Positions 35,093 to 45,618 are shown, counted from the first letter of the stretch. The stretch is 64,000 nucleotides of DNA from Ypsolopha sequella (GCA_934047225.1 OW203985.1:3303501-3367500); one strand, 5' to 3'. The notes: generated from the letters alone by a model not told the origin. Made by a program: numbers and translations.

Positions 35093-35764
35093 CTCGATGC
35101 GGAAAAAGTCGCAGTGTAAGAGGGACGGACTCCGGAAGAACAGCGAAATTACAGTTCTAAATTAATATAAAATTAACTAAAAATACTGGCAAGTACATAT
35201 AATAAAATATTATTAAGGCCAGCGTGTCATTCCTATTTGTCACAACTATGAGAAAAGTGTCGATAAAGACCTCATTTCAATAGTTATTTCTTCAATCGGA
35301 AACTAGGAAAATGTACCTAAAATTAATATACTTATTTATAAAACCGATGGCCTCTTCTGATAAGCAGGTAAACTATTTCAACCAGTGTTACCTCAGTGTC
35401 AGTCATAAATTGTACATGCTTGCCGCTAACCAGTTCATTCAACTGATTTTATCATACTTCATTCAAATACACTGTCATCATAAAATTTTCTTATTATTAT
35501 TATTATATATATTCTTTTTTTTTGTTTGTCAATGTCATAATAAAATTCTACCTCTCCCCACTGCTGTTCAGTATAAATTTTCCCCACAACACTTGTTGGC
35601 TGGAAGAAACCTCCTGTAAAGGTAAGCCCGCTTTTATGTATAAATATACATATATATATATATATTTTATTTTGTTGTCTTAGTTTATATTTCTGTGTAC
35701 AATAAAGGATATAAAATATGAATGATTCGGTATTTGTTAACAAATTAAAGATTCTACTTAAAAA

Positions 35765-35959
35765 TTAACAATGCAAAACGAAAGGTTTACTTAAGGCGAT
35801 TACTGTCGCCAAATTAGCAGCTCGATGTTTGTCGGTACAAATATCGACGGAAACAACATTAAAATAACGTTTATATAACATAGTGGCAATGCATAGTGGC
35901 TGTTGCGACGCTCGCTGCGTCCTTGATAGGGCGAAATAGGAGAAAATAATACTTTTCAC
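35765..35959 (-). CDS. Conserved 64-codon ORF inside the retroelement (doubtful)
   Basis: The minus-strand ORF MKSIIFSYFALSRTQRASQQ... ends ...SKPFVLHC. The same protein is encoded at 57121-57315. Two nucleotide differences between the copies are both synonymous. That is too few to show selection, and no domain is recognised. It could be a chance open stretch in a young repeat. Confidence 0.2.
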   Translation of the reverse strand: MKSIIFSYFALSRTQRASQQPLCIATMLYKRYFNVVSVDICTDKHRAANLATVIALSKPFVLHC

Positions 35960-36499
35960 ATGGACGTGATTGTTTGATTGAATAATCCTATGTTATCTTT
36001 ATAGCTATCAAGTTTATATCTATTTATCAAAGCATAAATGTATTAAATAGGCTAAGCGTGGTTTGAAAAAGAAAAATGTTGCATGTTGTCTTAGTGTTGA
36101 TAATTCATAATACATTTTTTCAATATTTTTGGTTGCACTATAAACTAGGAGTAAGCTTTGGAAGTACCTATTTGACTATACTAAGCCCCTTAAGTAATCT
36201 ATATACATATTTATTTTATTTGTTTGTACCACATACATTAAAACACATTCAATCAATCATTATAGATTGGTATGTATTTTGACATGTAGATAATTTAATA
36301 TTTAGGTAACATAAGAAATAAGTTATTTATTATATTATAGTCACTGACTAAATTTAGCAGCGCCCTTACAGGGTCCTTGTTTGATACTTATTATTCGAGA
36401 CACCTTTTGTACAACAAGAAAGCTAAATAAATTTTTATCTTATCTATTTTCTTTACACCACCTACGCACCATCCTCTATTTTACATTATCTATCACCCA

Positions 36500-36603
36500 A
36501 AGGTTGTCTGGAAGAAATCTGTCAAACAATAAGACCACCCATTGTACCCTCTCTAACATATTTTATAACTTCTTTTGTTTCCGTGCACAATAAAGATAAT
36601 AAC
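36500..36603 (+). repeat. LINE/SINE 3' tail embedded in the retroelement
   Basis: 'ggttgtctggaagaaatctg', 'caataagaccacccattgta' and 'cacaataaagataat' match the lepidopteran 3'-tail motif (see 569 and 40126). A related 'ggctggaagaaacctcctgt...gtacaataaagga' tail is at about 35595-35712. Both occur in copy 2, so they were already part of the element. Confidence 0.55.
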
Positions 36604-36751
36604 AATAAATATGTTACATTATAGATTTATCAGTAGGATATATATATTCTTAAGCATTGTAGGCGTCCACAGGCTGCTTCAGTGCAGACAGAACTCTTCA
36701 TGCTGCTATATGTAGTCGATGAAATATACTGTGCTCACACACTAGGTGGTT

Positions 36752-37093
36752 CGGTCTCAGATTAATAAAATTCATGAAACATATACCGCGTTCACACACA
36801 ATGTGAATCGGTCTCAGATTGATAAAATTCATGAAACATATACCGCGTTCACACACAATGTGAATCGGTCTCAGATTGATAAAATTCATGAAACATATAC
36901 CGCGTTCACACACAATGTGAATCGGTCTCAGCTTGATAAAGTTCATGAAACATATACCGCGTTCGCACACAAGGTGGGTCGGTCTCAGATTGATAAAATT
37001 CATGAACCATATACCGCGTTCGCACACAAGGTGGGTCGGTCTCAGATTGATAAAATTCATTAAACATATACCGCGTTCGCACACAAGGTGGGT
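36752..37093. repeat. 57-bp minisatellite, 6 copies (inside copy 1)
   Basis: Unit starts CGGTCTCAGATTGATAAAAT and includes TTCACACACAATGTGAA, a stem with a 5-base loop. As 57 is divisible by three, repeats stay open on both strands and give 19-residue repeat ORFs (plus 36746-37063, minus 36698-37084). Later units replace 'aatgtgaat' by 'aaggtgggt', losing the stem. Copy 2 also has 6 units. Confidence 0.9.
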
Positions 37094-38096
37094 CGGTCTC
37101 AGATTGTAGTTGATGAAATACCGCTTTCACACTGTGAATCGGCCTCAGGCACCAACAGCAAAATCTAGTAAGAAAACAATCAATTACTTATACTGAACAG
37201 AGCTAAACCCTTAAACTTTTGCATCGTCCATCGCCTATATTTTATGTAAATATTTGTGTACCCAATATATGCTTCAAACCAACTTCCAATACTTTCATTC
37301 CTCACTCACCATTATTTTATTTATTTATTTTTATTACAAGACATTTGCTACTGTTTGTTATATCATAACAGGTGAGTCAGCCATTAAAAGTTAACTTGAA
37401 ATTACTTGTTGAAAGTGTAACTGTAGGGTCCAAAAGCATAACTTCCTTAACAAATACAAGGTTTACTGGTCCTCAATAAAGAATTAATCAATACAATGGA
37501 TTAAAATCCATAGCCAGAATAATAATAATAAAGAATGGTATTACCTCACTCTTCCTTGTGCATTTGGACACACTAAGTTATGAAAATATAAATATATACC
37601 CATACCACCATGTCGTCTGGTCGGTTTCACATTGATTTACACATTTCTCAAAACCTTACTGTTTCCAATATTTGTACCTATTTTTGTTTACAGCTGTAAC
37701 CCTCCTTGGCAGTACTTCAACAAAACTGAAAATAATTTCCTGAAAGTAAACCCTGAAAGTATGATATTGTGCACTCCCTCTTTATTATTGAATTTCCTCG
37801 ATTTCACTCTTATAATGTGCATTCAAATTCTGAAAAATTACAACTTAAAGCCAATATACTGAAAATAATCATTCTCAACTCCTTCACAGTGGTTAGTAGG
37901 AATTTCCTCCAATCAAAAACTCCATGCAGTTTTATTTTACTGACATTAAGAAAAACCTGAAAGGTATTTCCTGCAAGTGTGATCCTTGCACCATAACTGT
38001 ATATTATAAATTTCCATTTATCTTTTTCACTCTTATTTCATGTGTGTTCACATTATATATTAAATTGTAGCTTCTAGTCAATATCCTTATTTGTTG

Positions 38097-38640
38097 TGTA
38101 TCTCCAAAATTGTTTTCCAAGTAACATTATTGCATAAACTTATGGTCACTGGCTCAATTATGTCCATGCATTTATTTCACCGAAGAAAATAAATATAATG
38201 ATCAAACATTCCATGACATACAATCTCTGTATAACACTCCTTTCAAAGACACAAGCCTAGTATTACTCGATCAATAAATTGATTCAGAATAATTTTCAGT
38301 AGGTATCACAGCATAATATCACAGCGTGAATATATTCCAGATTCCAGTCACAGATTTCCTTCAATACTCACTTGCTTAATAACTCATGTTTGTTTATTTA
38401 TTTTTGTATGTGTATCTCCAAAATTGTTTTCCAAGTAACATTATTGCATAAACTTATGGTCACTGGCTCAATTATGTCCATGCATTTATTTCACCGAAGA
38501 AAATAAATATAATGATCAAACATTCCATTACATACAATCTCTGTATAACATTCCTTTCAAAGACACAAGCCTAGTGTTACTCGATCAGTAAATTGATTTA
38601 GAATAATTTTCAGTAGGTATCACAGCATAATATCACATTT
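38097..38640. repeat. ~314-bp tandem duplication near the 3' end of copy 1
   Basis: 'tgtatctccaaaattgtttt' starts both units (about 38097 and 38411); both run to 'ggtatcacagcataatatca'. The second copy of the element stops inside the second unit at 60001. Confidence 0.85.
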
Positions 38641-39018
38641 TTCAGTTTTTCTTAGATACCAGCGTTCCGTAATCTAGAGTTTAGCCTCCATTTGTTTGTT
38701 TTTCCATCATTTTCTGAACATTTTTCCATTTCTTTCTGATGCAAATTGATAGTCCTGTAGCGGGGTCAATGACCGCTCTGGTTGTTTCACAATTTAAAGT
38801 AGATGAGGTTTAAGTACTTAATTACACTTAACTTTGTTTAAAAGTTATTGTTATCGTCTAATAGGGCTATGAAAAACTATTATTTCACTTTATGCAGCCC
38901 ATTTTGATCTTGAAAACACAACTGAAAACGTCACGCCACCATTTTACAACGCAATCTTTCTTTTTGTTTCTGAGCGGTTTTATTTGGGCTTTTAGGTATA
39001 TTTATAGCACTTCTGAAT

Positions 39019-39243
39019 TGATAATGTTCTCTAATGATATACTATAAATAAGACAGATGGATAAGATATTTTGATATAGTTTTATTGGGGACACTATCAC
39101 CTCTTACAGAGTCTTACAATAATACCGCCAAAACTCCCAATTGACAGCTGAGTGTTGCTAGCTGTCTCACAATGAATATCCTTACTTGACTATGATTATT
39201 TAAAATAACAAATACATGTAATAAAAACCTGTAATAGCTAACA
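39019..39243 (+). repeat. 3' LTR of copy 1
   Basis: Identical by eye to 31878-32102 over 225 bases. Followed by CTCG, the target duplication. Identity of the two LTRs suggests very recent insertion or gene conversion. Confidence 0.85.
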
Positions 39244-39269
39244 CTCGGCATAATGATTTGTATCATGTT

Positions 39270-39440
39270 TTATGGTTCCGTACCCAAAGGGCAAAACAGA
39301 GCCCTATTAATGTCACTCTCTGTCTGTCCATCCATATGTCTCGGGTATCTAGCTCGGAAACTTTGAAAAATATCTCGTGAGATTAGGAGGGGAGACGGAG
39401 TCGAAAATCCGCTAATATCGCCTCGTTAATATTTGATCAA
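39270..39440 (+). repeat. 'GGGTTCCGTACC' repeat, 5' fragment
   Basis: 'tatggttccgtacccaaagg', 'gagccctattaatgtcactc', 'tgtctgtccatccatatgtc'. Truncated. A second short 'agggttccgtacc' block occurs at 39569-39583. Confidence 0.6.
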
Positions 39441-39607
39441 TAACAGTACAAGTACATATACATGCAAATGACAAAACGGTATTGTCACTTGCCGCAAGAA
39501 CTGTTTCGATATATTCGACGTCGTGTATGACCGACATTTGCGCCCACATCGAAGAAAGGTGTATTTTTTAGGGTTCCGTACCTTACCGTATCGTACCGTT
39601 TGTTAGG

Positions 39608-39965
39608 GAAATGAAATGGAATGAAATGAAATATATTTATTTATGTAATGTAGGTATAACAGATACACTTGTTACAGGTCAGTTTTTATGTAATACACTG
39701 GCCTGCAAAACTAAGTACTACACTTTTTAGATTTGTTTTTTTTTCTAAACTATAGAAGTTAGAGATTTAAAATAATCACATAGTGAAGTTGTCCTTATAG
39801 TTCCCTATAGTTTCAAAGAAAGCTGATAAAATTTGTTATAAAACGTTTTTTATTTTATATCTCTAACTTCTATAGTTTAGAAAAAAGTCAAATTTAAAAA
39901 GTGTAGTACTTAGTTTTGCAGGCCAGTGTATAAGTAATTAAGTAATCTATGTGTATAGGTAATAG
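39608..39965 (-). repeat. LINE 3' end, minus strand, interrupted by a MITE
   Basis: The reversed tail 'gaaatgaaatatatttattt' and 'ttacaggtcagtttttatg' match the complement of 4610-4705. After the MITE, 'taagtaattaagtaatctat' continues the match to the part before it. This shows that the MITE entered an existing LINE end. Confidence 0.6.
39696..39928. mobile_element. Tc1/mariner-type MITE, 233 bp
   Basis: Terminal inverted repeats of about 70 bases begin CACTGGCCTGCAAAACTAAG, and TA lies on both sides (39694-39695 and 39929-39930). Arms pair nearly perfectly, with only a short A+T-rich centre. The CACTGGCC start is common among Tc1-like elements. Non-autonomous. Confidence 0.8.
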
Positions 39966-40125
39966 TTTTATGTCATGAATAATAATTTGGGGAAATATGC
40001 AGGGAAATAATAAAGGTTGGGTTTACTTAAATTTAATAAAAAATACAGGGTTATCACTTGTTATCCATGTCTCTATCATTAATTTCAAATTCCATGTAGA
40101 ATTTTTATGAGACAAAAAGGATATT

Positions 40126-40256
40126 AGAGTTGCCTGGAAGATATTGCTATTAGCAATAAGTGCCGCCCATATACACCATGTTTAATTGTTTTTTAATATA
40201 TAATGTAATTTGTATAAATGTGCAAAAAGTGTTATAAATAAATAAATAAATAATTT
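40126..40256 (+). repeat. LINE/SINE 3' tail
   Basis: 'gttgcctggaagatattgct', 'attagcaataagtgccgccc', then a T-rich part and an (AATA)n tail 'aaataaataaataaataatt'. The hairpin TTGCTATTAGCAA is intact. Same family as 569-690 and 36500-36603. Confidence 0.6.
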
Positions 40257-40636
40257 CATAAAGTTTATGGTAAGCGATCAAACGCAAAATAAATGTTTGT
40301 CAGATAAACGCGTAAACTTGGAAATTTCGATTCTTGTTACGGAATCCACTTACCTACAGTGCAAATTCTACTCGCAGTTGGCCGTCTTTTTTTACCCGAT
40401 GACAATCGCGAAAGTAACTGTTCACAAATATATTGTTTGACAGATTTCGAGGGTCAACGATCGAATTAAAGGGTGACGGATCACTGTACCAATAGTTGAC
40501 CCACTCTGTATGGAAAATATTAAAATTAACGGTAAGAGCCTGTATGGGTGGGTATTGACATTAAAACTTTGGACAAAGGATATTGTAATGGTAGTAGTAT
40601 AGTTTGAAGTTAATGTATTTCGATTACGTTCCTTTG

Positions 40637-40907
40637 TATACAACGTGTAACAGAAAGGTGTAACCATATTTGAAGAGCTTATTCAGTCAATGGTAAAGAA
40701 CAACTTTTACTAGGGAACAAACCCTGTATCTCGAAGAAAAATGTTTACCTTTTCATAGAAAAATGCTATGCCGCTCGGCCGAAATGTATGGAAGGGCAAA
40801 TTTTTTTTTTTGAGATATCAGTGTTGGCTCCATAGTAGAAGTTGTTCTATACCATTAACTGAATAAGCTCTTCAAATATGGTTACACATTTTTTTACACG
40901 TTGTATA
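40637..40907. mobile_element. Foldback MITE, family B, copy 1
   Basis: Runs from TATACAACGTGTAAC to its complement ending ACACGTTGTATA, with 'aggtgtaaccatatttgaag' arms. The interior carries the core 'caacttttactagggaac', 'tgtatctcgaagaaa', 'ctccatagtagaagttgttc' shared with family C. The right end shares its TATA with the left end of the family-A element at 40904, so the two are directly joined. Confidence 0.75.
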
Positions 40908-41173
40908 CAAGGTGACTTTTTGATCATCGTCCAAATTCATACTGGTGGCTTGGTAAGTGATCAGTATCATGGATCAATAACAATTTTGGTGAAATTCATA
41001 AAATGAAATTTCGACTCCCCATAGTGATTCACTCGGGACTGGAAGTGAATTTCTATGGGAAGCCGAAATTTCATTTTAGGATTTTCACAAAAATTGTTAT
41101 TGATCCAAGATACTGATCACTTATCAAGCCTCCAGTATGAATTTGGACGATGATCAAAAAGTCACCTTGTATA
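40904..41173. mobile_element. Foldback MITE, family A, copy 2
   Basis: TATACAAGGTGAC...GTCACCTTGTATA; internally matches 5440-5709. Abuts family B copy 1 at its left end. Confidence 0.75.
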
Positions 41174-43102
41174 TTCTATCTGACGTTTGTCTATGGTTGT
41201 AGTAGTGCGTGCACATGCACTTTTTCTAGTGTGCGTAACCTCAGGAGCAACGGGCAACACACACAAGACGTTGATTTTGCTGTCGAGCGATCGGGTGGAC
41301 AAAATATCCCGAGGATGCCTCGTTTAGAGGCGAAACACGTGTTTACACACTTTTTATTTAAGAGTTATTTAAGATTGCTTTATTTTGTGCTCGTACTGCT
41401 TGCTTTGCTTGTGCATGTTTTATGCGGGTGGGCGGGCGGTGCTTGATTCTGCATTTTGAATAGCATGGTAAGAGTGTTTAGCGGAATATTGCAAATTATT
41501 AATATATCCACAAATTCAATACCGTTTAAGATAAATAATTTTATCAATAGAGTAATTTTCGGATGACGCTCAGAAAAGGCGCCTTAAGTCAATCAAAATT
41601 TTAATTTGTAAACAATATTCTTCTCTAACTTTTTACTAAGGACTTAACTTTTTCTGTGCTTTCTAGGTGTAATTATAGTGTATAAATGGGCCTCAACTGA
41701 AAGTCAGCGCAGTGGCTTGCCTCTGTATTATGCTGAGTTGACGACCCTTTTCACTACCACAGCACTTATATTCTTTTAATGCCTCATGTTCTTTTTTTTA
41801 ATATACTTATATTATAAAATGTTTTATATTTTTATTATATATGGAAATGAAATAAAGAAGTTATCTATCTATCTATGTAATTCTGTTGCTTTTTAGAATT
41901 GTTTCACTCATGCGTCTGTGTTTCTCAAGCATTTCTTTGAAGCTGATTGATGTGTAGTTTGACCTGTCAAAGAATGCCTAATTAATATCCGAGTTTCATC
42001 ACCGATGTGTCGAGTAATTGGCCTCATTTTTCAAGATTTATTTTAAGCTGTTCTTCTTTTGATTTATAGGGTTCCGTAACGGAAGGGTGCCAAACGGGAC
42101 CGTATTACTAAGCCTCCGCTGTCTATCTGTCCGCTAATTTTTTTTATTGCTTAGATTTAATTGAAAGAAAAGAAAGAAAGAAAATAAATTTATTGGCGCG
42201 GTTACAAAAAATATACTTAAAGCTAACACAGTAGAAAAGGTTTACTTAAGTAGGGAGTAAATTATAGATAAAAAAATAACAACACGACAAAAGGATGTAG
42301 CTCAGCTATGTGCCATCTAAAAAATGCTTTGGTTGGCGCTGGTTTTCAGCTACCTCCGTTACAATTGCATGATAAGGTATTTACGAGTCGTTAACAATTT
42401 TATTAACTAAATTGAAAAATTAATAACAATTGGCAGAAATGGCTTATAATTAAATTAAAATAAATAAAAACAAAACCAAAAATGCGTAACAAGACAAAAA
42501 CCAAAAAAAAAAGGTTATTAGTACATACATACATACAAACATAATTGAGTAATATATTTTTTATAATTTTTATCTTTTAAAATAAAGAAATGAGGCTAGT
42601 CAAAGTTGTCAGTTTTAGACCATTTTTGTTACGAGGATTCTCACAAAGTAAGTCATTAGACTGTCATGAAATCACGATGATCCAGGAACGGGAAATGATT
42701 ATAAAGATAGCTAAACAAGAACCGACGCATATGTGCTTCTCACTTGAAGGGGCCATGCATGATCAGTCGTTTAATGAAAGGACACGGTTGGAATATGCCT
42801 TTAATTGTCATTGACGATGCATCCAATCATTGAATTGTTAATTACTTCCACAAAAAGATAATGTCTGATTGGTATTGTGTCCCTAATGTGGCATTTTGAG
42901 AAGAAATGCTGTTAATAAGATCCGTTTAAGTCCTGTCAAAAACAGAAACCTTTAAGAAAAGCTCAGCGTTGGTGTTCCCAATATTCAGGCTGATGGTAAT
43001 TTTTCAATCTTCAAATGGAGAATAAAATATTGAAGCTATGCTTTGGTGAGCGGCTTTAGTTTGGTGCAAAAAAAGAATTCTACAATTATTTTCTTCGTTT
43101 TT
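41174..43102. other. Unannotated DNA with repeat fragments
   Basis: 41311-41340 has the hairpin GCCTCGTTTAGAGGC followed by GAAAC, a hammerhead-like block. 42069-42135 is a 5' fragment of the GGGTTCCGTA family ('gccaaacgggaccgtattac'). 42164-42200 is a reversed (CTTT)n retroposon tail. ORFs at 41150 and 42590 show no motif. Confidence 0.5.
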
Positions 43103-43395
43103 AGGGTTCCGTACCCAAAGGGTAACCAATGGGACCCTATTACTAAGACTCGTCCGCTGTCCGTCTGTCACAAGGCTGTATCTCATGAGCTGTGATAGTT
43201 AGACAGTTGAAATTTTCACAGTTGATGTATTTCTGTTGCCCTCTATAACAACAAATACTAAAAAACAGAATAAAATTAATACTTAAGGGGGCTGCCATAC
43301 AACAGACATGTTTTTTTTGCCGTTTTTATAGATGATATGTATTTTATAGTGATACGGAATCCTTTAGTTTAGATACGGAACCGTTTTGTTCAACA
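43103..43395 (+). repeat. 'GGGTTCCGTACC' repeat, near-complete 5' part
   Basis: 'agggttccgtacccaaaggg', 'ggctgtatctcatgagctgt', 'gacagttgaaattttcacag', 'ctataacaacaaatactaaa', 'gggggctgccatacaacaga'. This is the best-preserved body of the family in the window. The 3' end with GAGTCCGACTCG is missing. Confidence 0.65.
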
Positions 43396-43428
43396 GAGCT
43401 ATGTAAATTAATAAATTAGCTACCTACA

Positions 43429-43698
43429 TATACAAGGTGAATTTGTGAACATCGTCCAAATTCATACTTGATCCTTGGTAAGTGATCAGCATCATGAACC
43501 AATAACGATTTTTGTGAAATTCATAAAACTAAATTTCGACTCTCCATAGTGATTCACTAAGGACTGGGAGTGAATTACTATGGGAAGTCGAAATTTCATT
43601 ATACGAATTTCACAAAAAATTTTATCGATTTATGTTGCTGATCACTTACCAAGACTCCAGTATGAATTTGGACGATGCTCAAAAAGTCACCTTGTATA
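43429..43698. mobile_element. Foldback MITE, family A, copy 3
   Basis: Ends and arms as at 5440-5709, with more substitutions ('aggtgaatttgtgaacatcg' on the left against 'cgatgctcaaaaagtcacct' on the right). The plus-strand ORF starting inside at 43580 is not a gene. Confidence 0.7.
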
Positions 43699-44532
43699 TT
43701 TATTTTGGTTGCGGTTGTCAACTTATTGGTTAATTTCCTTATGTAAAAATATTTGTAAATTTTTTGTTATAAACTGTTCTGGCGACTTTGAACTAACTTT
43801 CGTACAATGTAAGAAACCTTCTTACAATTTGTTCTATTGGCAATTCCTAGTTCGTCAGAGGCCACATATGAAATTTTGAAAATATCTCACGACTTTTTTA
43901 AAGAAATGAAAAGATGGGAATATAATTTTCATAAATGGTATAAAAGACCGGTCTAAATCGAATCGAATAAGTGAACCACTTTTTCTATATCTTTGTTTAT
44001 TTCAGTACAATCCACCTTAATTTGAAAGCAGTTTTGCCATATTTCGCTGTAAGGGGCTCACATATTTCAGTAGAGATCGGATGACAAAATAAAGTCATTG
44101 GTAACAAAGACTTCTTTGAAAAAGGTGAAACACATTTTACTAATTTTCTATAAAGGTATAGAAAAAAAAACATCAACATTTTCGGAAAATAGCGCAAAAG
44201 TAATCGTTATTTTTGGGTGTCCATTATTTCATTAAAATAAAAAATACTATACATAACAAACTTGAGTTCAAGCACAATACACACATATACAAAAAAAAAA
44301 TAGGCATGTGAAACATTAAAAAAAAAAGGTTACTTTGGTTGTGGGGTGATTGAACCTCAACATTTTTAATGGCGATCTGTTGTTTCCTTAATGCAAGAAA
44401 AGTTGTCCGAGGAATTCATTGTACATCTTCATAGTTAATATTATCATATCTATGTACACAATGCCTGCTTGGTAAATTATTTGTTCTCAGCTATGTAAAT
44501 GATAGATAACTAGCTGACCATTACATGGTGGT
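43699..44532. other. Unannotated A+T-rich DNA
   Basis: Nothing recognisable; a minus-strand ORF at 43997-44197 has no motif. Confidence 0.45.
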
Positions 44533-44788
44533 TATACAACGTGTAACAGAAAGGTGTAACCATATTTGAACAGCTTATGCAGTCAACTTTTACTATGGAG
44601 CAAATCCCGAAATCTCAAAAAAATAAATCTGCCCTTTCATACATTTCAGCCAAGCGGCATTGCATTTTTTTATGAAAAATTAATTTTTTTTTCGAGATAC
44701 AATGTTTGTTCCATAGTAAAAGTTGTTCTTTACCATTGACTGAATAAGCTCTTCAAATATGGTTACACCTTTCTGTTACACGTTATAT
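44533..44788. mobile_element. Foldback MITE, family B, copy 2
   Basis: Same ends and core as 40637-40907, with a small deletion in the left arm ('cagtcaacttttactatgg'). Confidence 0.75.
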
Positions 44789-44840
44789 ATATAAGTCCTA
44801 CGGGATGAGGGATTTTTGTATAATATAATATAATATAATG

Positions 44841-44900
44841 ACCCGACTGATGACGGCCTCACTGATGATGTCGAAATATATCGAAAAATATAAATTATAT
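44841..44900 (+). ncRNA. Hammerhead-like motif (CTGATGA ... GAAA), unproven
   Basis: CTGATGA at 44847-44853 is followed by a possible short stem (GGC with GTC) and GAAA at 44873-44876. Hammerhead ribozymes have CUGANGA, stem II and GAAA in this order and occur in retroelements such as Penelope-like elements. Here stem II would be only three pairs with an extra base, so function is doubtful. Related text lies at 1699 and 9391. Confidence 0.2.
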
Positions 44901-44975
44901 TTTTTATTATTATGTAACGCTTAAAACTATAAATAAAAGGCTAATATAGCTAAAATTATATTTATTCGTGTATAA

Positions 44976-45233
44976 TATAAGGTGACTTTTGTTTATGTAG
45001 CCAAATTCCTACTAGAGAATCGGTAAGTAGTCAAGACCAAGGTTCAATGACGTTGTTTATGAAAAACGCAAAATTAAATGTAGGCTTCCTATACTAATTG
45101 ACTCGAAGTTGTTCGTAATAGGTCATAATACATTTTTTTTTCATTTTTCACGAAGTGTCGATAAACCTTGATCCTGAACACTTACCGTGTCTCCAGTCTG
45201 AATTTGGCTACATAAATAAAAGTCATCTTGTAT
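44976..45233. mobile_element. Foldback MITE, diverged family A member
   Basis: 'aaggtgacttttgtttatgt' on the left and 'acataaataaaagtcatctt' on the right are inverted. The plan 'agccaaattcctac...ggtaagtagtcaagaccaag' parallels family A with many changes. A distinct subfamily. Confidence 0.6.
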
Positions 45234-45524
45234 TCCTAGACGGCTTTGATAAGGGACAGTGGCGATTCCTCCGAGTTAGCGAGTGATGTTGGTTCGGTCA
45301 AACCAAATTAAGAGCAAAATATTACTGTGATATAACTTTTTTATTAAATACAAGTAACACACTAAACAAACAAATATCTTAGTAAGTGCCATTATAAGGT
45401 TGATAAAAATAAAAGTAATATAGTATTCATAAATATAATATAAATTCAGATTAGTATGTTTTATGTAATTAAGTAGTGTATAATAGATAATAGATACTGT
45501 ATAAGTGTAGATATTAATCATTTA

Positions 45525-45600
45525 TAATGTGAATATGTGAAAGATGACACTAGATATAATAATAATGTGAATATGTGAAAGATGACACTAGATATAATAA
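45525..45600. repeat. 38-bp direct duplication
   Basis: 'taatgtgaatatgtgaaaga' starts both units (45525 and 45563); they appear identical. Lies just before the nested element's target site. Confidence 0.85.
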
Positions 45601-45618
45601 TAAAATAGGTATGTACAT

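Larger units (their letters stand above)
31878..39243 (+). mobile_element. Complete non-coding LTR-type retroelement, copy 1
   Basis: Two 225-base direct terminal repeats (31878-32102 and 39019-39243) are identical by eye, begin TG and end CA, and are flanked by the 4-base duplication CTCG (31874-31877 and 39244-39247). These are hallmarks of an LTR retrotransposon insertion. The 6.9-kb interior has no gag, protease, reverse transcriptase or integrase trace in any frame, so the element would need enzymes from elsewhere, like large LARD-type derivatives. No good tRNA primer-binding site or polypurine tract was recognised, which is odd. The interior carries 38-bp and 57-bp arrays, two retroposon tails and a ~314-bp tandem duplication near the 3' end (38097-38640). 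Strand is inferred from a TATAAATA box in the LTR. Confidence 0.8.

Noticed and set aside
36698..37084. 128-codon ORF on the minus strand
   Set aside because: Frame stays open only because the 57-bp repeat is a multiple of three; the opposite strand is open for the same reason. No domain.
31878..39243. Integrated viral circle or host gene duplicated with its introns
   Set aside because: TG...CA direct terminal repeats with a 4-base duplication explain the boundaries better, and no viral or host coding trace was found.
41150..41446. 98-codon plus-strand ORF
   Set aside because: Starts within a MITE end and crosses a repeat-like hairpin motif; no family recognised.
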